Source: Rhodobacteraceae bacterium UBA6273 (lineage in GTDB: Bacteria; Pseudomonadota; Alphaproteobacteria; Rhodobacterales; Rhodobacteraceae). Taken from it: DNA of 15,736 nucleotides. Where the stretch lies: positions 1 through 15,736 of the forward strand of contig DJUV01000184.1 of the NCBI GenBank assembly GCA_002440625.1. The letters run 5' to 3'. The notes below the pieces were generated by a model. The model made no database searches. It worked only from the letters and a program-made list of their open reading frames with translations, and had not been told where the DNA came from. Below, piece after piece: positions 8,119-14,542 of the stretch; within the stretch, counting starts at the first letter, position 1, and every line of letters starts with the position of its first letter. The position numbers and the translations under genes were made by a program.

Positions 8119-8898
8119 TCACGCCGCCACCTCCGGCGCGCAGGCCCGAAGTGCCGCCGAAAGCACCGGCGTCAGCCCGTCGGCCATCGCCGCTTCGGCC
8201 ACGGGATCGGCGATCAGGTCGTTCCTGACCTCCAGCATCACGCTTTTCAGCCCGTAGGGCGTGGCGTGCAGACGGAGGGTATGGGTCACCTCGTCCGCTG
8301 CCGAATAGGGTTCGTTCAGGCGGCAATCGAGCCCGGTCCGCGCCTTCGCCTCGGCAAGGACGGCCTTGGCGAGCGTCGGATCCGCATCATGGATAATGCC
8401 AAATTCAGCGGCGCGCGGCTTGCCGAACCAGACCGGCGTGAAGCTGTGGATGGTGACAAGGACGGGCGGCGTGCCAAGCGCCATCCGGCGGGCAATCTCG
8501 GCATGAACCGCATCGTGGAAGGGCAGGTAGATCTCGTTCGTCCGCTTCTGCCGCTCTTCGCGCGTCAGGGTCTGGTTGCCCGGAACCACAAAGCTTTCGC
8601 TCTTCCGGGTCATGGCGCCCGCGGAACTTGGCGGGCGGTTCAGGTCATAGACCAGTCGCGAAATGCCGGCATGGATCAGCGGGGCATCGAGATTTTGCGC
8701 CAGCCGCCGCGCGACACCCAGCGCGCCGGGGTCCCAGGCGATATGGGCCTTGCGCGCTGCGGCATCGAGCCCAAGCGCGCCATAGGCGGGCGGGATATGG
8801 TTCGAGGCATGTTCGCAGACGACAAGGAACGGTCCCGGCGCGTTGCCGTTCTCGATGTGGACCACCGCAGAGCGGCTTCCAGTGCGTCCGGTTGACAT
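8119..8898 (-). CDS. predicted N-formylglutamate amidohydrolase family hydrolase
   Basis: Member (259 aa) of the N-formylglutamate amidohydrolase fold, of the shorter predicted-FGase type rather than the HutG type. Characterised relatives are metal-dependent amidases that release glutamate from N-formylglutamate. VVCEHASNHIP (26-36), WDPGA (55-59), SRLVYDLNRP (80-89) and TIHSFTP (149-155) carry the likely metal-binding and catalytic His/Glu/Asp residues. The ATG at 8898 is used because GGGGA lies about 10 nt upstream; a start at 8955 is possible but would intrude on the control region. No other histidine-utilisation gene is nearby, so a role in hut is unlikely. It is the first gene of the amine cluster, divergent from the RpiR-type regulator. 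I infer that it hydrolyses a gamma-glutamyl amide in place of PuuD; this is untested. Confidence 0.85.
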   Translation of the reverse strand: MSTGRTGSRSAVVHIENGNAPGPFLVVCEHASNHIPPAYGALGLDAAARKAHIAWDPGALGVARRLAQNLDAPLIHAGISRLVYDLNRPPSSAGAMTRKSESFVVPGNQTLTREERQKRTNEIYLPFHDAVHAEIARRMALGTPPVLVTIHSFTPVWFGKPRAAEFGIIHDADPTLAKAVLAEAKARTGLDCRLNEPYSAADEVTHTLRLHATPYGLKSVMLEVRNDLIADPVAEAAMADGLTPVLSAALRACAPEVAA

Positions 8899-9033
8899 GC
8901 AGGTTTTCCCCAATTCTGCGCGCGCAGGTTCTCTTGCATCGGGGTATTCTGTCAAGATAGTTTCAAATGCAGAAATTCTGTTACATTAGTTACGGGCGCA
9001 CCCTGTTCAATCGGCGGGCGCCTTGCCGGAGGA
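8899..9033. promoter_or_regulatory. divergent control region between hydrolase operon and RpiR-type regulator
   Basis: This 135-bp spacer is AT-richer than its surroundings around 8945-8992. ATTCTG occurs three times (8913, 8946, 8975), and the last copy lies in an odd palindrome, CAGAA-A-TTCTG (8970-8980). GTTAC is directly repeated at 8980-8984 and 8989-8993 (9-bp step). For the plus gene, TTGCAT (8934-8939) with GATAGT (8956-8961) at 16-nt spacing is a possible promoter. For the minus operon, a TTGACA (8950-8955) lies at the right distance, but its -10 is poor. RpiR proteins usually bind short palindromes in such spacers, so these repeats are operator candidates. Confidence 0.45.
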
Positions 9034-9912
9034 ATGCGCTTGCCGAAGCCCGCCGCCACGGTCGAACAGCATATCAAGGCCTCGTTTGATGGCTTGACCC
9101 GCACCGAACGCCAGTTGGCCAACCATATCACACGGCACTATCCGGTGGCGATGCTCGGCTCGATCACCGCGCTGGCGAAAGCGGCTGAGGTGTCGACGCC
9201 CACGGTGGTGCGGCTGGCGCAGAAGCTTGGCTACAAGGGCTATCCCGACTTTCAGGCGGTGGTGCGGAGCGAGGTCGAGGAAAGGCTTGTCTCCCCCATC
9301 GCCAAGCATGACCGTTGGGCCGAAGGCGCCCCCGACGCGCATATCCTCAACCGCTTTGCCGACACGGTCGTCGGCAATCTTCAAGCCACGCTCAGTCAGA
9401 TCGACCACGCCGAATTCGACGCGGTGGCACGGCTGATGGCCGATCCGGCGCGCAAGCTTTTCGCAGTGGGCGGGCGCATCACCCATGCGATGGCCGATTA
9501 CTTCGTCACCCACATGAAGGTCATCCGCCGCGACGTGACACTGATTTCCGACATGCCCGGCGCCTGGCCGCCCGCGCTGATCGACATGACGGCGGGCGAC
9601 GTGCTTCTGGCCTTCGATATCCGGCGCTATGAAAACAACGTGCTGGCGCTGGTCGAGATGGCCGCCGAACAGGGGGTCGAGGTCATCCTTATGACCGACC
9701 AATGGGTCAGCCCCGCCGCCGAACACGCCCGCTTCCGCCTATCGGCCCATATCGAGGCGCCCTCGGCCTGGGATTCGACTGTGGCGCTTCAGGTGCTGGT
9801 CGAAACGCTGCTGGCCGCCGTCCAGGGCCTGACCTGGGACGAGACGCAGGCGCGGATGAAGCGGCTGGAAGACCTCTACGCCCGCGCAAGGTTCTTCCGG
9901 CGGTCGAAGTAG
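9034..9912 (+). CDS. RpiR/MurR-family transcriptional regulator
   Basis: Regulator of 292 aa with an N-terminal RpiR-type helix-turn-helix (about residues 10-85, including SITALAKAAEVSTPTVVRLA and LGYKGYPDFQ) and a C-terminal SIS domain (about 125-250) that in the family senses a phosphosugar or other small ligand. It is divergent from the amine cluster and 135 bp away, so it most likely controls that cluster and itself. Start choice is open: GGAGG (9028-9032) is only 1 nt from the ATG at 9034 but 7 nt from an in-frame TTG at 9040, which would shorten the protein by two residues. The ligand is unknown and may be a pathway intermediate rather than a sugar phosphate. Confidence 0.93.
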   Translation: MRLPKPAATVEQHIKASFDGLTRTERQLANHITRHYPVAMLGSITALAKAAEVSTPTVVRLAQKLGYKGYPDFQAVVRSEVEERLVSPIAKHDRWAEGAPDAHILNRFADTVVGNLQATLSQIDHAEFDAVARLMADPARKLFAVGGRITHAMADYFVTHMKVIRRDVTLISDMPGAWPPALIDMTAGDVLLAFDIRRYENNVLALVEMAAEQGVEVILMTDQWVSPAAEHARFRLSAHIEAPSAWDSTVALQVLVETLLAAVQGLTWDETQARMKRLEDLYARARFFRRSK

Positions 9913-9940
9913 ACCGTGCCTGCAACATCATGGAAGAAAG

Positions 9941-10016
9941 TGGTGAGCCGGTCGGGGCTCGAACCCGAGACCTACTGATTAAAAGTCAGTTGCTCTACCA
10001 ACTGAGCTACCGGCCC
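9941..10016 (-). tRNA. tRNA-Lys(UUU)
   Basis: A 76-nt cloverleaf on the minus strand. The acceptor stem GGGCCGG pairs with CCGGCTC (one G-U). The D arm holds AGCTCAGTTGGTAGAGC. The anticodon stem CTGA/TCAG frames loop CTTTTAA, giving anticodon TTT and A37. The T arm holds GGTTCGA. Discriminator A and CCA are encoded (9941-9944). The gene is convergent with the RpiR-type regulator, 28 bp away, and divergent from dapF. Position 37 is the site modified by the MtaB family, whose gene starts 934 bp away. Confidence 0.98.
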
Positions 10017-10030
10017 ATCACAGGGCGCTC

Positions 10031-10057
10031 TTTATGAACCCCGGCATGGGCGGTCAA
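10031..10057 (-). promoter_or_regulatory. likely tRNA-Lys promoter
   Basis: TTGACC (10052-10057) and CATAAA (10031-10036), with a 15-nt spacer (or TAAAGA at 17), lie just upstream of the tRNA on the minus strand. Transcription would start a few nucleotides before the mature 5' end at 10016. Confidence 0.5.
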
Positions 10058-10077
10058 GAGCAAAAGCGGGCGGTGAC

Positions 10078-10106
10078 TGGCAAAATCAAAGGGCCGGGCG
10101 TATATG
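10078..10106 (+). promoter_or_regulatory. possible dapF promoter giving a near-leaderless mRNA
   Basis: TATATG (10101-10106) with a weak -35 (TGGCAA, 10078-10083) at 17-nt spacing would start transcription at about the dapF ATG (10114). No good purine-rich ribosome binding site is seen there, only GGCGGGG. Confidence 0.25.
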
Positions 10107-10113
10107 GCGGGGC

Positions 10114-10953
10114 ATGAAGGATGCGCGCCCCTCCGATGGCCTGCCGTTCATCAAGATGCACGGCGCCGGCAATGACTTCGTGATCATCGATTCACGCGGG
10201 CGCGGAGCCGTAGCCACGCCGGCTCTGGCCGCAGCGCTGGGTGACCGGCACCGGGGCGTGGGTTTCGATCAGCTGGCAGAAATTCGCGATGTGGCGGGTG
10301 CAGACTATGCGCTCGACTTCTGGAATTCGGACGGCAGCCGGGCCGGGGCTTGCGGCAATGCCTCTCGCTGCGTCGCCGATCTGGTGATGACGGGGACGGG
10401 CGGTGGCGCGGTCCGCTTCGTGACCGAGCGCGGCACGCTGGGCGCGGTTCGCCGGGCCGACGGGCTCATCAGCGTCAACATGGGCGACCCGATCCTCGAC
10501 TGGCGGGGCGTGCCGCTGGCCAGGGATGTGGATCTTCTCCACCTTCCCATCGCGGGCGATCCCGCTGCGGTCGGCATGGGCAACCCCCATTGCGTCTTCT
10601 TCGTCGCTGACGCCGGGGTAGTGGACCTGCCGCGCGAAGGCAGCGCCATGGAGCATCATCCGCTGTTCCCGAAGGCCACCAATGTCGAATTCGCCAGCGT
10701 TACCGGCCCCGACCGCCTAAGGATGCGGGTCTGGGAACGTGGCGCGGGCATCACGCTGGCCTGCGGGTCGGGCGCCTGCGCCACCGCCGTCGCCGCCCAC
10801 CTGCGCGGGCTGACCGGGCGGCATGTCACGCTCGACCTGGATGGCGGTGTCCTTGAGATAGACTGGCGCGTAGATGGTGTCTGGATGACCGGCCCGACGG
10901 CGCGGATCTTCGACGGCTGGCTCACGTCCGAATTCATCGCCGCGCACCCATGA
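10114..10953 (+). CDS. dapF: diaminopimelate epimerase
   Basis: Converts LL- to meso-diaminopimelate, the precursor of lysine and of peptidoglycan cross-links, in the cytoplasm, without cofactor. The protein is 279 aa, normal for the family. The two catalytic cysteines are Cys80 (in [15 protein letters not shown]) and Cys217 (in [11 protein letters not shown]). [10 protein letters not shown] (14-23) and MGNPHCVFF (155-163) are further signatures. The start at 10114 gives an N-terminus slightly longer than usual before HGAGNDF; no better start is visible. Its stop overlaps the mtaB start by 4 bp (ATGA at 10950-10953), so the two form an operon. It is divergent from tRNA-Lys, 97 bp away. Confidence 0.98.
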   Translation: MKDARPSDGLPFIKMHGAGNDFVIIDSRGRGAVATPALAAALGDRHRGVGFDQLAEIRDVAGADYALDFWNSDGSRAGACGNASRCVADLVMTGTGGGAVRFVTERGTLGAVRRADGLISVNMGDPILDWRGVPLARDVDLLHLPIAGDPAAVGMGNPHCVFFVADAGVVDLPREGSAMEHHPLFPKATNVEFASVTGPDRLRMRVWERGAGITLACGSGACATAVAAHLRGLTGRHVTLDLDGGVLEIDWRVDGVWMTGPTARIFDGWLTSEFIAAHP

Positions 10954-12203
10954 AACCGCCAGTCTTTTCCACCCTCGGCTGCCGTCTCAACGCCTATGAG
11001 ACGGAGGCGATGCGGGAACTCGCCGCCGCCGCCGGGCTTGACGGCGCGGTCGTGGTGAACACCTGCGCGGTGACCGCCGAGGCGGTGCGCAAAGCCAAGC
11101 AGGAAATCCGCAAGCTCGCGCGGGAAAACCCCGGTGCGGCCGTGATCGTGACGGGATGCGCGGCCCAGACCGAGCCGGAAACCTTCGCCGCGATGCCCGA
11201 GGTGACGCGGGTCATCGGCAACCACGAGAAGATGCAGCCCGAAACCTGGACGCGGCTCCGCGCGCCGAACTGGATCGGCGAGACCGAGAAGATCCAGGTC
11301 GACGACATCATGTCGGTGAAGGAAACCGCCGGCCACCTGATCGACGGTTTTGGCCGGCACCGGGCCTATGTTCAGGTCCAGAACGGCTGCGACCACCGCT
11401 GCACCTTCTGCATCATTCCCTACGGCCGCGGCAATTCGCGGTCGGTTCCGGCCGGCGTGGTGGTCGAGCAAATCCAGCGGCTGGTGGATCGCGGCTTTCT
11501 TGAGGTCGTGCTTACGGGTGTCGACCTGACCTCATGGGGCGCCGACCTGCCGGGCGGGCCGCGCCTTGGCGATCTCGTCATGCGCATCCTCAGGTTGGTG
11601 CCCGACCTCGCGCGGCTGCGGATATCCTCCATCGATTCGATCGAGGCGGATGAGAACCTGATGCAAGCCATCGCCACCGAGCCGCGCCTGATGCCGCATC
11701 TGCACCTGTCCTTGCAGGCCGGCGACGACATGATCCTGAAGCGGATGAAACGCCGGCACCTTCGCGACGACGCGATCCGCTTCTGCGAAGAGGCGCGGCG
11801 GCTGAGGCCGGACATCATCTTCGGCGCCGACATCATCGCGGGGTTTCCGACCGAGACGGAGGCTATGTTCGAGAATTCACTGAAGCTCGTCGGGGACTGT
11901 GACCTCACATTCCTGCATGTCTTTCCCTTCAGCCCGAGGAAAGGCACCCCTGCCGCGCGGATGCCGCAGGTCAGAGGACCTGAGATTCGCGACCGTGCCG
12001 CGCGCCTTCGGGCCGAGGGCGATGCGGCCCTGTCGCGGCACCTCGCCGGGCAACAGGGCCGCAGTCACCGCGTTCTGACCGAAAGCCCGCGCATGGGCCG
12101 GACGGAACAGTTCACCGAAGTCGGCTTCGCGACCGATCAGCCCGAAGGCGCCATCGTCGAGGCGCGGATCACTGGCGCCTCGGGCGAACGTCTGACCGCC
12201 TGA
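10950..12203 (+). CDS. mtaB: tRNA (N6-threonylcarbamoyladenosine(37)-C2)-methylthiotransferase MtaB
   Basis: Radical-SAM methylthiotransferase (417 aa) that converts t6A37 to ms2t6A37, in characterised bacteria on tRNA-Lys(UUU). The N-terminal MTTase domain has its three cluster cysteines at Cys11 (TLGCRLN), Cys39 (NTCAVTAEA) and Cys70 (VTGCAAQ). The radical SAM cluster Cx3Cx2C is at Cys147/151/154 ([17 protein letters not shown]). Further SAM-domain signatures are [10 protein letters not shown] and [25 protein letters not shown] follows. A TRAM-like C-terminal part closes the protein. NTCAVTAEA favours MtaB over MiaB or RimO. The start overlaps the dapF stop by 4 bp, so translation is likely coupled. 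The gene ends 15 bp from the convergent ribH. Confidence 0.95.
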   Translation: MKPPVFSTLGCRLNAYETEAMRELAAAAGLDGAVVVNTCAVTAEAVRKAKQEIRKLARENPGAAVIVTGCAAQTEPETFAAMPEVTRVIGNHEKMQPETWTRLRAPNWIGETEKIQVDDIMSVKETAGHLIDGFGRHRAYVQVQNGCDHRCTFCIIPYGRGNSRSVPAGVVVEQIQRLVDRGFLEVVLTGVDLTSWGADLPGGPRLGDLVMRILRLVPDLARLRISSIDSIEADENLMQAIATEPRLMPHLHLSLQAGDDMILKRMKRRHLRDDAIRFCEEARRLRPDIIFGADIIAGFPTETEAMFENSLKLVGDCDLTFLHVFPFSPRKGTPAARMPQVRGPEIRDRAARLRAEGDAALSRHLAGQQGRSHRVLTESPRMGRTEQFTEVGFATDQPEGAIVEARITGASGERLTA

Positions 12204-12211
12204 CCGGCCGC

Positions 12212-12231
12212 GCTCGCCTCAGGCGGCGAGC
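12212..12231. terminator. hairpin between convergent mtaB and ribH
   Basis: GCTCGCC (12212-12218) and GGCGAGC (12225-12231) form a 7-bp stem with a 6-nt loop at the junction of the two convergent genes, overlapping the last codons of ribH. No strong U-tract follows on either strand (TTCC on plus), so termination is only suggested. Confidence 0.35.
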
Positions 12232-12656
12232 TTCCGGCGGTTTTCGCTGATCGCCTGCGCCGCAGCGGCAGCCTCACGGCCCTTGAGGACGAAATGCTCC
12301 CGGAAGAAGGCGTTGTGCGCCTCAGTCTCCTGATAGTTATGCGGTGTCAGGACCACCGACAGCACCGGAACGTCCGTATCCATCTGCGCGCGCATCAGCC
12401 CCTCGACCACGGTGGAAGCGACGAAATCATGCCGGTAGATGCCGCCATCGACGACAAAGGCGGCGCCAACGATGGCGCCGAACCGGCCCGTCCGGGCAAG
12501 GTCGCGCGCCAGCAGCGGGATTTCGAAGGCACCGGGGACGTCAAAAGCCTCGATCTCCGCCTGATTGCCGATGGCCTCGCGGAACCCGTCGAGCGCGCGC
12601 GAAACGATGTCGGAATGCCAGTTGGCCTTGATGAAGGCATAGCGGGTGTGTGTCAT
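12219..12656 (-). CDS. ribH: 6,7-dimethyl-8-ribityllumazine synthase, RibH2 type
   Basis: Condenses 5-amino-6-ribitylaminouracil with dihydroxybutanone phosphate to the riboflavin precursor lumazine. The protein is 145 aa. It closely resembles the second lumazine synthase (RibH2) of Brucella and rhizobia: [13 protein letters not shown] (38-50), [19 protein letters not shown] (54-72), IYRHDFVA (73-80) and [12 protein letters not shown] (96-107) are characteristic. The ATG at 12656 has AAAGGAG 8 nt upstream. The mRNA leader contains an FMN riboswitch, so synthesis should fall when FMN is abundant. No other rib gene is in the window; a housekeeping rib operon probably lies elsewhere. Confidence 0.96.
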   Translation of the reverse strand: MTHTRYAFIKANWHSDIVSRALDGFREAIGNQAEIEAFDVPGAFEIPLLARDLARTGRFGAIVGAAFVVDGGIYRHDFVASTVVEGLMRAQMDTDVPVLSVVLTPHNYQETEAHNAFFREHFVLKGREAAAAAQAISENRRKLAA

Positions 12657-12666
12657 CCGTGGATCT

Positions 12667-12731
12667 CCTTTCAGGTTCGACACGTCACCCAAGGCGATCA
12701 CGGACAGAATCCCGAAAAGGCCGAAGCCCCC
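12667..12731 (-). promoter_or_regulatory. expression platform of ribH riboswitch
   Basis: Between aptamer and ribH, the minus-strand segment CCTTTTCGGG (12711-12720) can pair with CCTGAAAGG (12667-12675) through nine pairs, including one G-U, with one bulge. This would cover most of the ribosome binding site AAAGGAG (12665-12671). A competing UUCG-loop hairpin followed by UUUU (12715-12729) shares part of the same bases. The likely mode is control of translation start, possibly with termination. The pairing is my manual reading. Confidence 0.5.
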
Positions 12732-12743
12732 GCAATCCTGCAC

Positions 12744-12884
12744 GTTCTCTTTCATCCGGACTGTGACCGTCGGCCCCGGCATCGCACCGGATCTGCTGAC
12801 CCCCCGCTTTCGCCGGGGCGCTCGCGGGCTCAAGGCGCAAGGCCCCATACCGCCGGTGGGGAGTTTCGCCCCGCCCTGAGAACG
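12744..12884 (-). promoter_or_regulatory. FMN riboswitch (RFN element)
   Basis: A complete RFN aptamer on the minus strand, 141 nt. P1 pairs CGTTCTC (12878-12884) with GAGAACG (12744-12750). In order one sees CAGGGCGGGG, a stem GGGG...CCCC (12858-12872) with ACCGGCGGTAT after it, a variable arm, AGCCCGCGAGCGCC (12817-12830), GGTCAGCAGAT (12791-12801), GGTGCGATGCCGG, GCCGACGGTCACAGTCCGGA and GAAAGAGAACG. These conserved blocks are diagnostic. It lies 88 nt upstream of ribH, so FMN should repress this lumazine synthase. No convincing promoter is visible in the 114 bp between the aptamer and the divergent PaiB-like gene (12885-12998). Confidence 0.97.
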
Positions 12885-12998
12885 AGGGCGAAGGTGGCAT
12901 CGGCGCGGGGCGGGCGCAACCGTCTGGATTGTCCCGGTTACATTGACGCGGATGACAGGCATCCCGATCCGGTGCAGAACCAAGGGCCGGAGGACAGG

Positions 12999-13619
12999 AT
13001 GCACCCCAATCAGATTTACCGGCAGAACCCTCGCAAGGCCAATCTGGCCTTCGCCCGCGAACGCGGTTTCGGCATGCTTTCGGTCAACGGCGACAATGGC
13101 CCGCTCGCCGCGCATGTGCCCTTCGTGCTGTCACCCGAAGGCGACACGCTCGACATCCATCTCGTCCGCTCCAACCCGATCGTGGGCGCGCTGAAGGCCC
13201 CGATGCCCGCACTTGTCGCCGTCATCGGCGCGGATGGCTATGTCTCGCCAGACTGGTACGGGATGGAGGATCAGGTGCCCACCTGGAACTACGTCGCCGT
13301 CCACCTGCGCGGCAGGCTGGAACCTTTGCCGGCCGAGGCGCTGCGGAGCCAGATCGACCGGCTATCGGAGCTTTTCGAGACGCGGCTGGCGCCGAAAAAG
13401 CCGTGGCGCAGCCACAAGATGACCGAGGAGGTGTTGGCGCGGATGATGCGCGCCATCGTCCCCTTGCGGCTGACCATCGACAGCGTGGATGGCACCTGGA
13501 AACTGTCGCAGAACAAGCCCGAACCGGCCCGCCTTGGCGCGGCGGAGGGCGTGCTTGCCGGGACGCCGGGGCAAGAGACCGCTGCCCTTGCCGCGCTGAT
13601 GCGGTCGCCGCCGTGGTAG
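12999..13619 (+). CDS. PaiB-family FMN-binding protein (putative negative transcriptional regulator)
   Basis: PaiB-like protein of 206 aa, the usual length, with the split-barrel flavin-binding fold. Family signatures are an N-terminal MHPNQIY, HVPF (39-42), VSPDWYG (82-88), [16 protein letters not shown] (92-107) and the C-terminal GTWKLSQNK (165-173). PaiB in Bacillus was named as a negative regulator of sporulation and protease genes. No helix-turn-helix is seen here, and the molecular role in alphaproteobacteria is unsettled. The ATG at 12999 has GGAGGA 4 nt upstream. It is divergent from the FMN-riboswitch-controlled ribH, which suggests a flavin-related connection but does not prove one. 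Confidence 0.92.
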   Translation: MHPNQIYRQNPRKANLAFARERGFGMLSVNGDNGPLAAHVPFVLSPEGDTLDIHLVRSNPIVGALKAPMPALVAVIGADGYVSPDWYGMEDQVPTWNYVAVHLRGRLEPLPAEALRSQIDRLSELFETRLAPKKPWRSHKMTEEVLARMMRAIVPLRLTIDSVDGTWKLSQNKPEPARLGAAEGVLAGTPGQETAALAALMRSPPW

Positions 13620-13622
13620 GCG

Positions 13623-13660
13623 CGCTGTCGGGGATGTGACCGCCCCGGCGCTTGACAGCG
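13623..13660 (+). repeat. inverted repeat after the PaiB-like gene, overlapping a TTGACA
   Basis: CGCTGTC (13623-13629) and GACAGCG (13654-13660) form a perfect 7-bp inverted repeat, with inner GGGG/CCCC (13630-13633, 13643-13646) able to extend it. It starts 3 nt after the PaiB-like stop and contains TTGACA (13652-13657), which could serve as a -35 for the GST gene, though no good -10 is seen. It may be a terminator without U-tract or an operator. Confidence 0.35.
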
Positions 13661-13717
13661 TGACGAGCCACCCGTTCTTCTCGCCCATCATTCTCAACCA
13701 CAAAGCCAGAGGACCCG

Positions 13718-14329
13718 ATGCTGAAGCTCCACACCTCTCCGACCACGCCCTTCGGCCGCAAGGTCAGCATCCTGATCCGCGAAACCGGCCTGACCGCCGA
13801 GGTGGACGAGGTTGTCGCCGCCGGCACACCTCTGGATTCGTCGGGAATGCCGGTCGCGCAGAACCCGCTCGGCAAGATTCCGGCGCTTGAACGCCCCGAC
13901 GGCCCGGCGATCTACGACAGCCGGGTGATCTGCCGCTATCTCGACGACCGCGCCGGCGGCAGGCTTTACCCGGCAAAGCCGCGGCTCTGGGATACGCTGA
14001 CGCTGGAAGCGACCGGCGACGGCATGATCGACGCGGCGATCCTCATGGTCTACGAATCGCGGCTGCGGCCCGACGCGATCCGCTTCGAGCCCTGGGTCGA
14101 AGGCCAGTGGGCCAAGGTTGCCCGCGCGCTCGACACGCTCGAGGCACGCTGGATCGCCCATCTGAACGGCCCGCTCGACATGGGGCAGGTGGCAATCGGC
14201 TGCGCGCTCTCGTACCTCGATTTCCGCCATGACGGACGCGGATGGCGTAGCGGCCGGCCCGCGCTGGCCAAGTGGTATGAGGGTTTCGCCGCGCGCAATA
14301 GCATGAAGGCGACCGAACCGAAGGGATAG
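13718..14329 (+). CDS. glutathione S-transferase family protein
   Basis: Cytosolic GST of 203 aa, similar in form to YibF-type bacterial GSTs. The thioredoxin-like N-domain (about 1-78) shows TSPTTPFGRKV near the start, where Ser7 is the probable glutathione-activating residue. It also has NPLGKIPAL with cis-Pro55, and DSRVICRYLD, where D67/S68 bind the gamma-glutamyl part of glutathione. The helical C-domain (about 85-200) carries the family pattern of an acidic helix and VAIGCALSYLDFR. AGAGGA lies 6 nt upstream of the ATG. It stands alone between the PaiB-like gene and the pet operon. The substrate is unknown; detoxification or redox maintenance is the general expectation. Confidence 0.92.
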   Translation: MLKLHTSPTTPFGRKVSILIRETGLTAEVDEVVAAGTPLDSSGMPVAQNPLGKIPALERPDGPAIYDSRVICRYLDDRAGGRLYPAKPRLWDTLTLEATGDGMIDAAILMVYESRLRPDAIRFEPWVEGQWAKVARALDTLEARWIAHLNGPLDMGQVAIGCALSYLDFRHDGRGWRSGRPALAKWYEGFAARNSMKATEPKG

Positions 14330-14448
14330 ACGTTTGCCGCCGTCCCCCCGTTCCCGCGCCTGCGAAGCAAGGGCGCGATTGCGGCAACTGCGACATAATG
14401 CTCTCATAGCCTGTGCTAGGGCCTGATTGTCTGCTGGACGCCCCGGAT

Positions 14449-14474
14449 TTTGACGGCTAATAACCGCCGTTAAA
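14449..14474 (+). promoter_or_regulatory. palindrome in the leader region of the bc1 operon
   Basis: TTTGACGGC (14449-14457) and GCCGTTAAA (14466-14474) form 9-bp arms with one G-T mismatch around an 8-bp spacer. The element is 69 bp upstream of petA inside the 213-bp gap 14330-14542. It could be an operator, or a 5' UTR stem (all nine pairs form in RNA with one G-U). CATAAT at 14394-14399 is a -10-like hexamer without a matching -35. I see nothing else in this gap. Confidence 0.4.
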
Positions 14475-14542
14475 GGCTGCGGGCAACTGCGGTCAAAAGC
14501 GTTGCAGGGCCGTCGCGCGGCTGGAAAAGGGGAGAAGGTTTC

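Noticed and set aside
6009..8228. Long open frame on the plus strand (739 codons)
   Set aside because: It lies antisense to the permease and the GS-like gene, is very rich in Arg/His/Asp/Gly as typical of GC-rich shadow frames, and shows no domain.
1127..8898. Annotating the cluster as puuPABCD for putrescine
   Set aside because: No PuuD-type amidotransferase, the FAD enzyme is DadA-like rather than PuuB-like, the regulator is RpiR-type rather than PuuR, and an alcohol dehydrogenase is present.
8119..8898. Naming the hydrolase hutG of histidine utilisation
   Set aside because: No hutH, hutU, hutI or hutF nearby, and the protein resembles the separate predicted-FGase group.
12294..12998. Upstream in-frame extension of the PaiB-like gene
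   Set aside because: It would run antisense through ribH and the FMN riboswitch. The ATG at 12999 has a good ribosome binding site and matches the family N-terminus.
12885..12998. Promoter pair in the ribH/PaiB-like spacer
   Set aside because: Several TTG-starting hexamers occur (for example TTGACG on plus), but none has an acceptable -10 at proper spacing.
12657..13115. Upstream extension of ribH to a 298-residue protein
   Set aside because: The extension would translate the FMN riboswitch. The 145-residue form from 12656 fits RibH2 and has a strong ribosome binding site.
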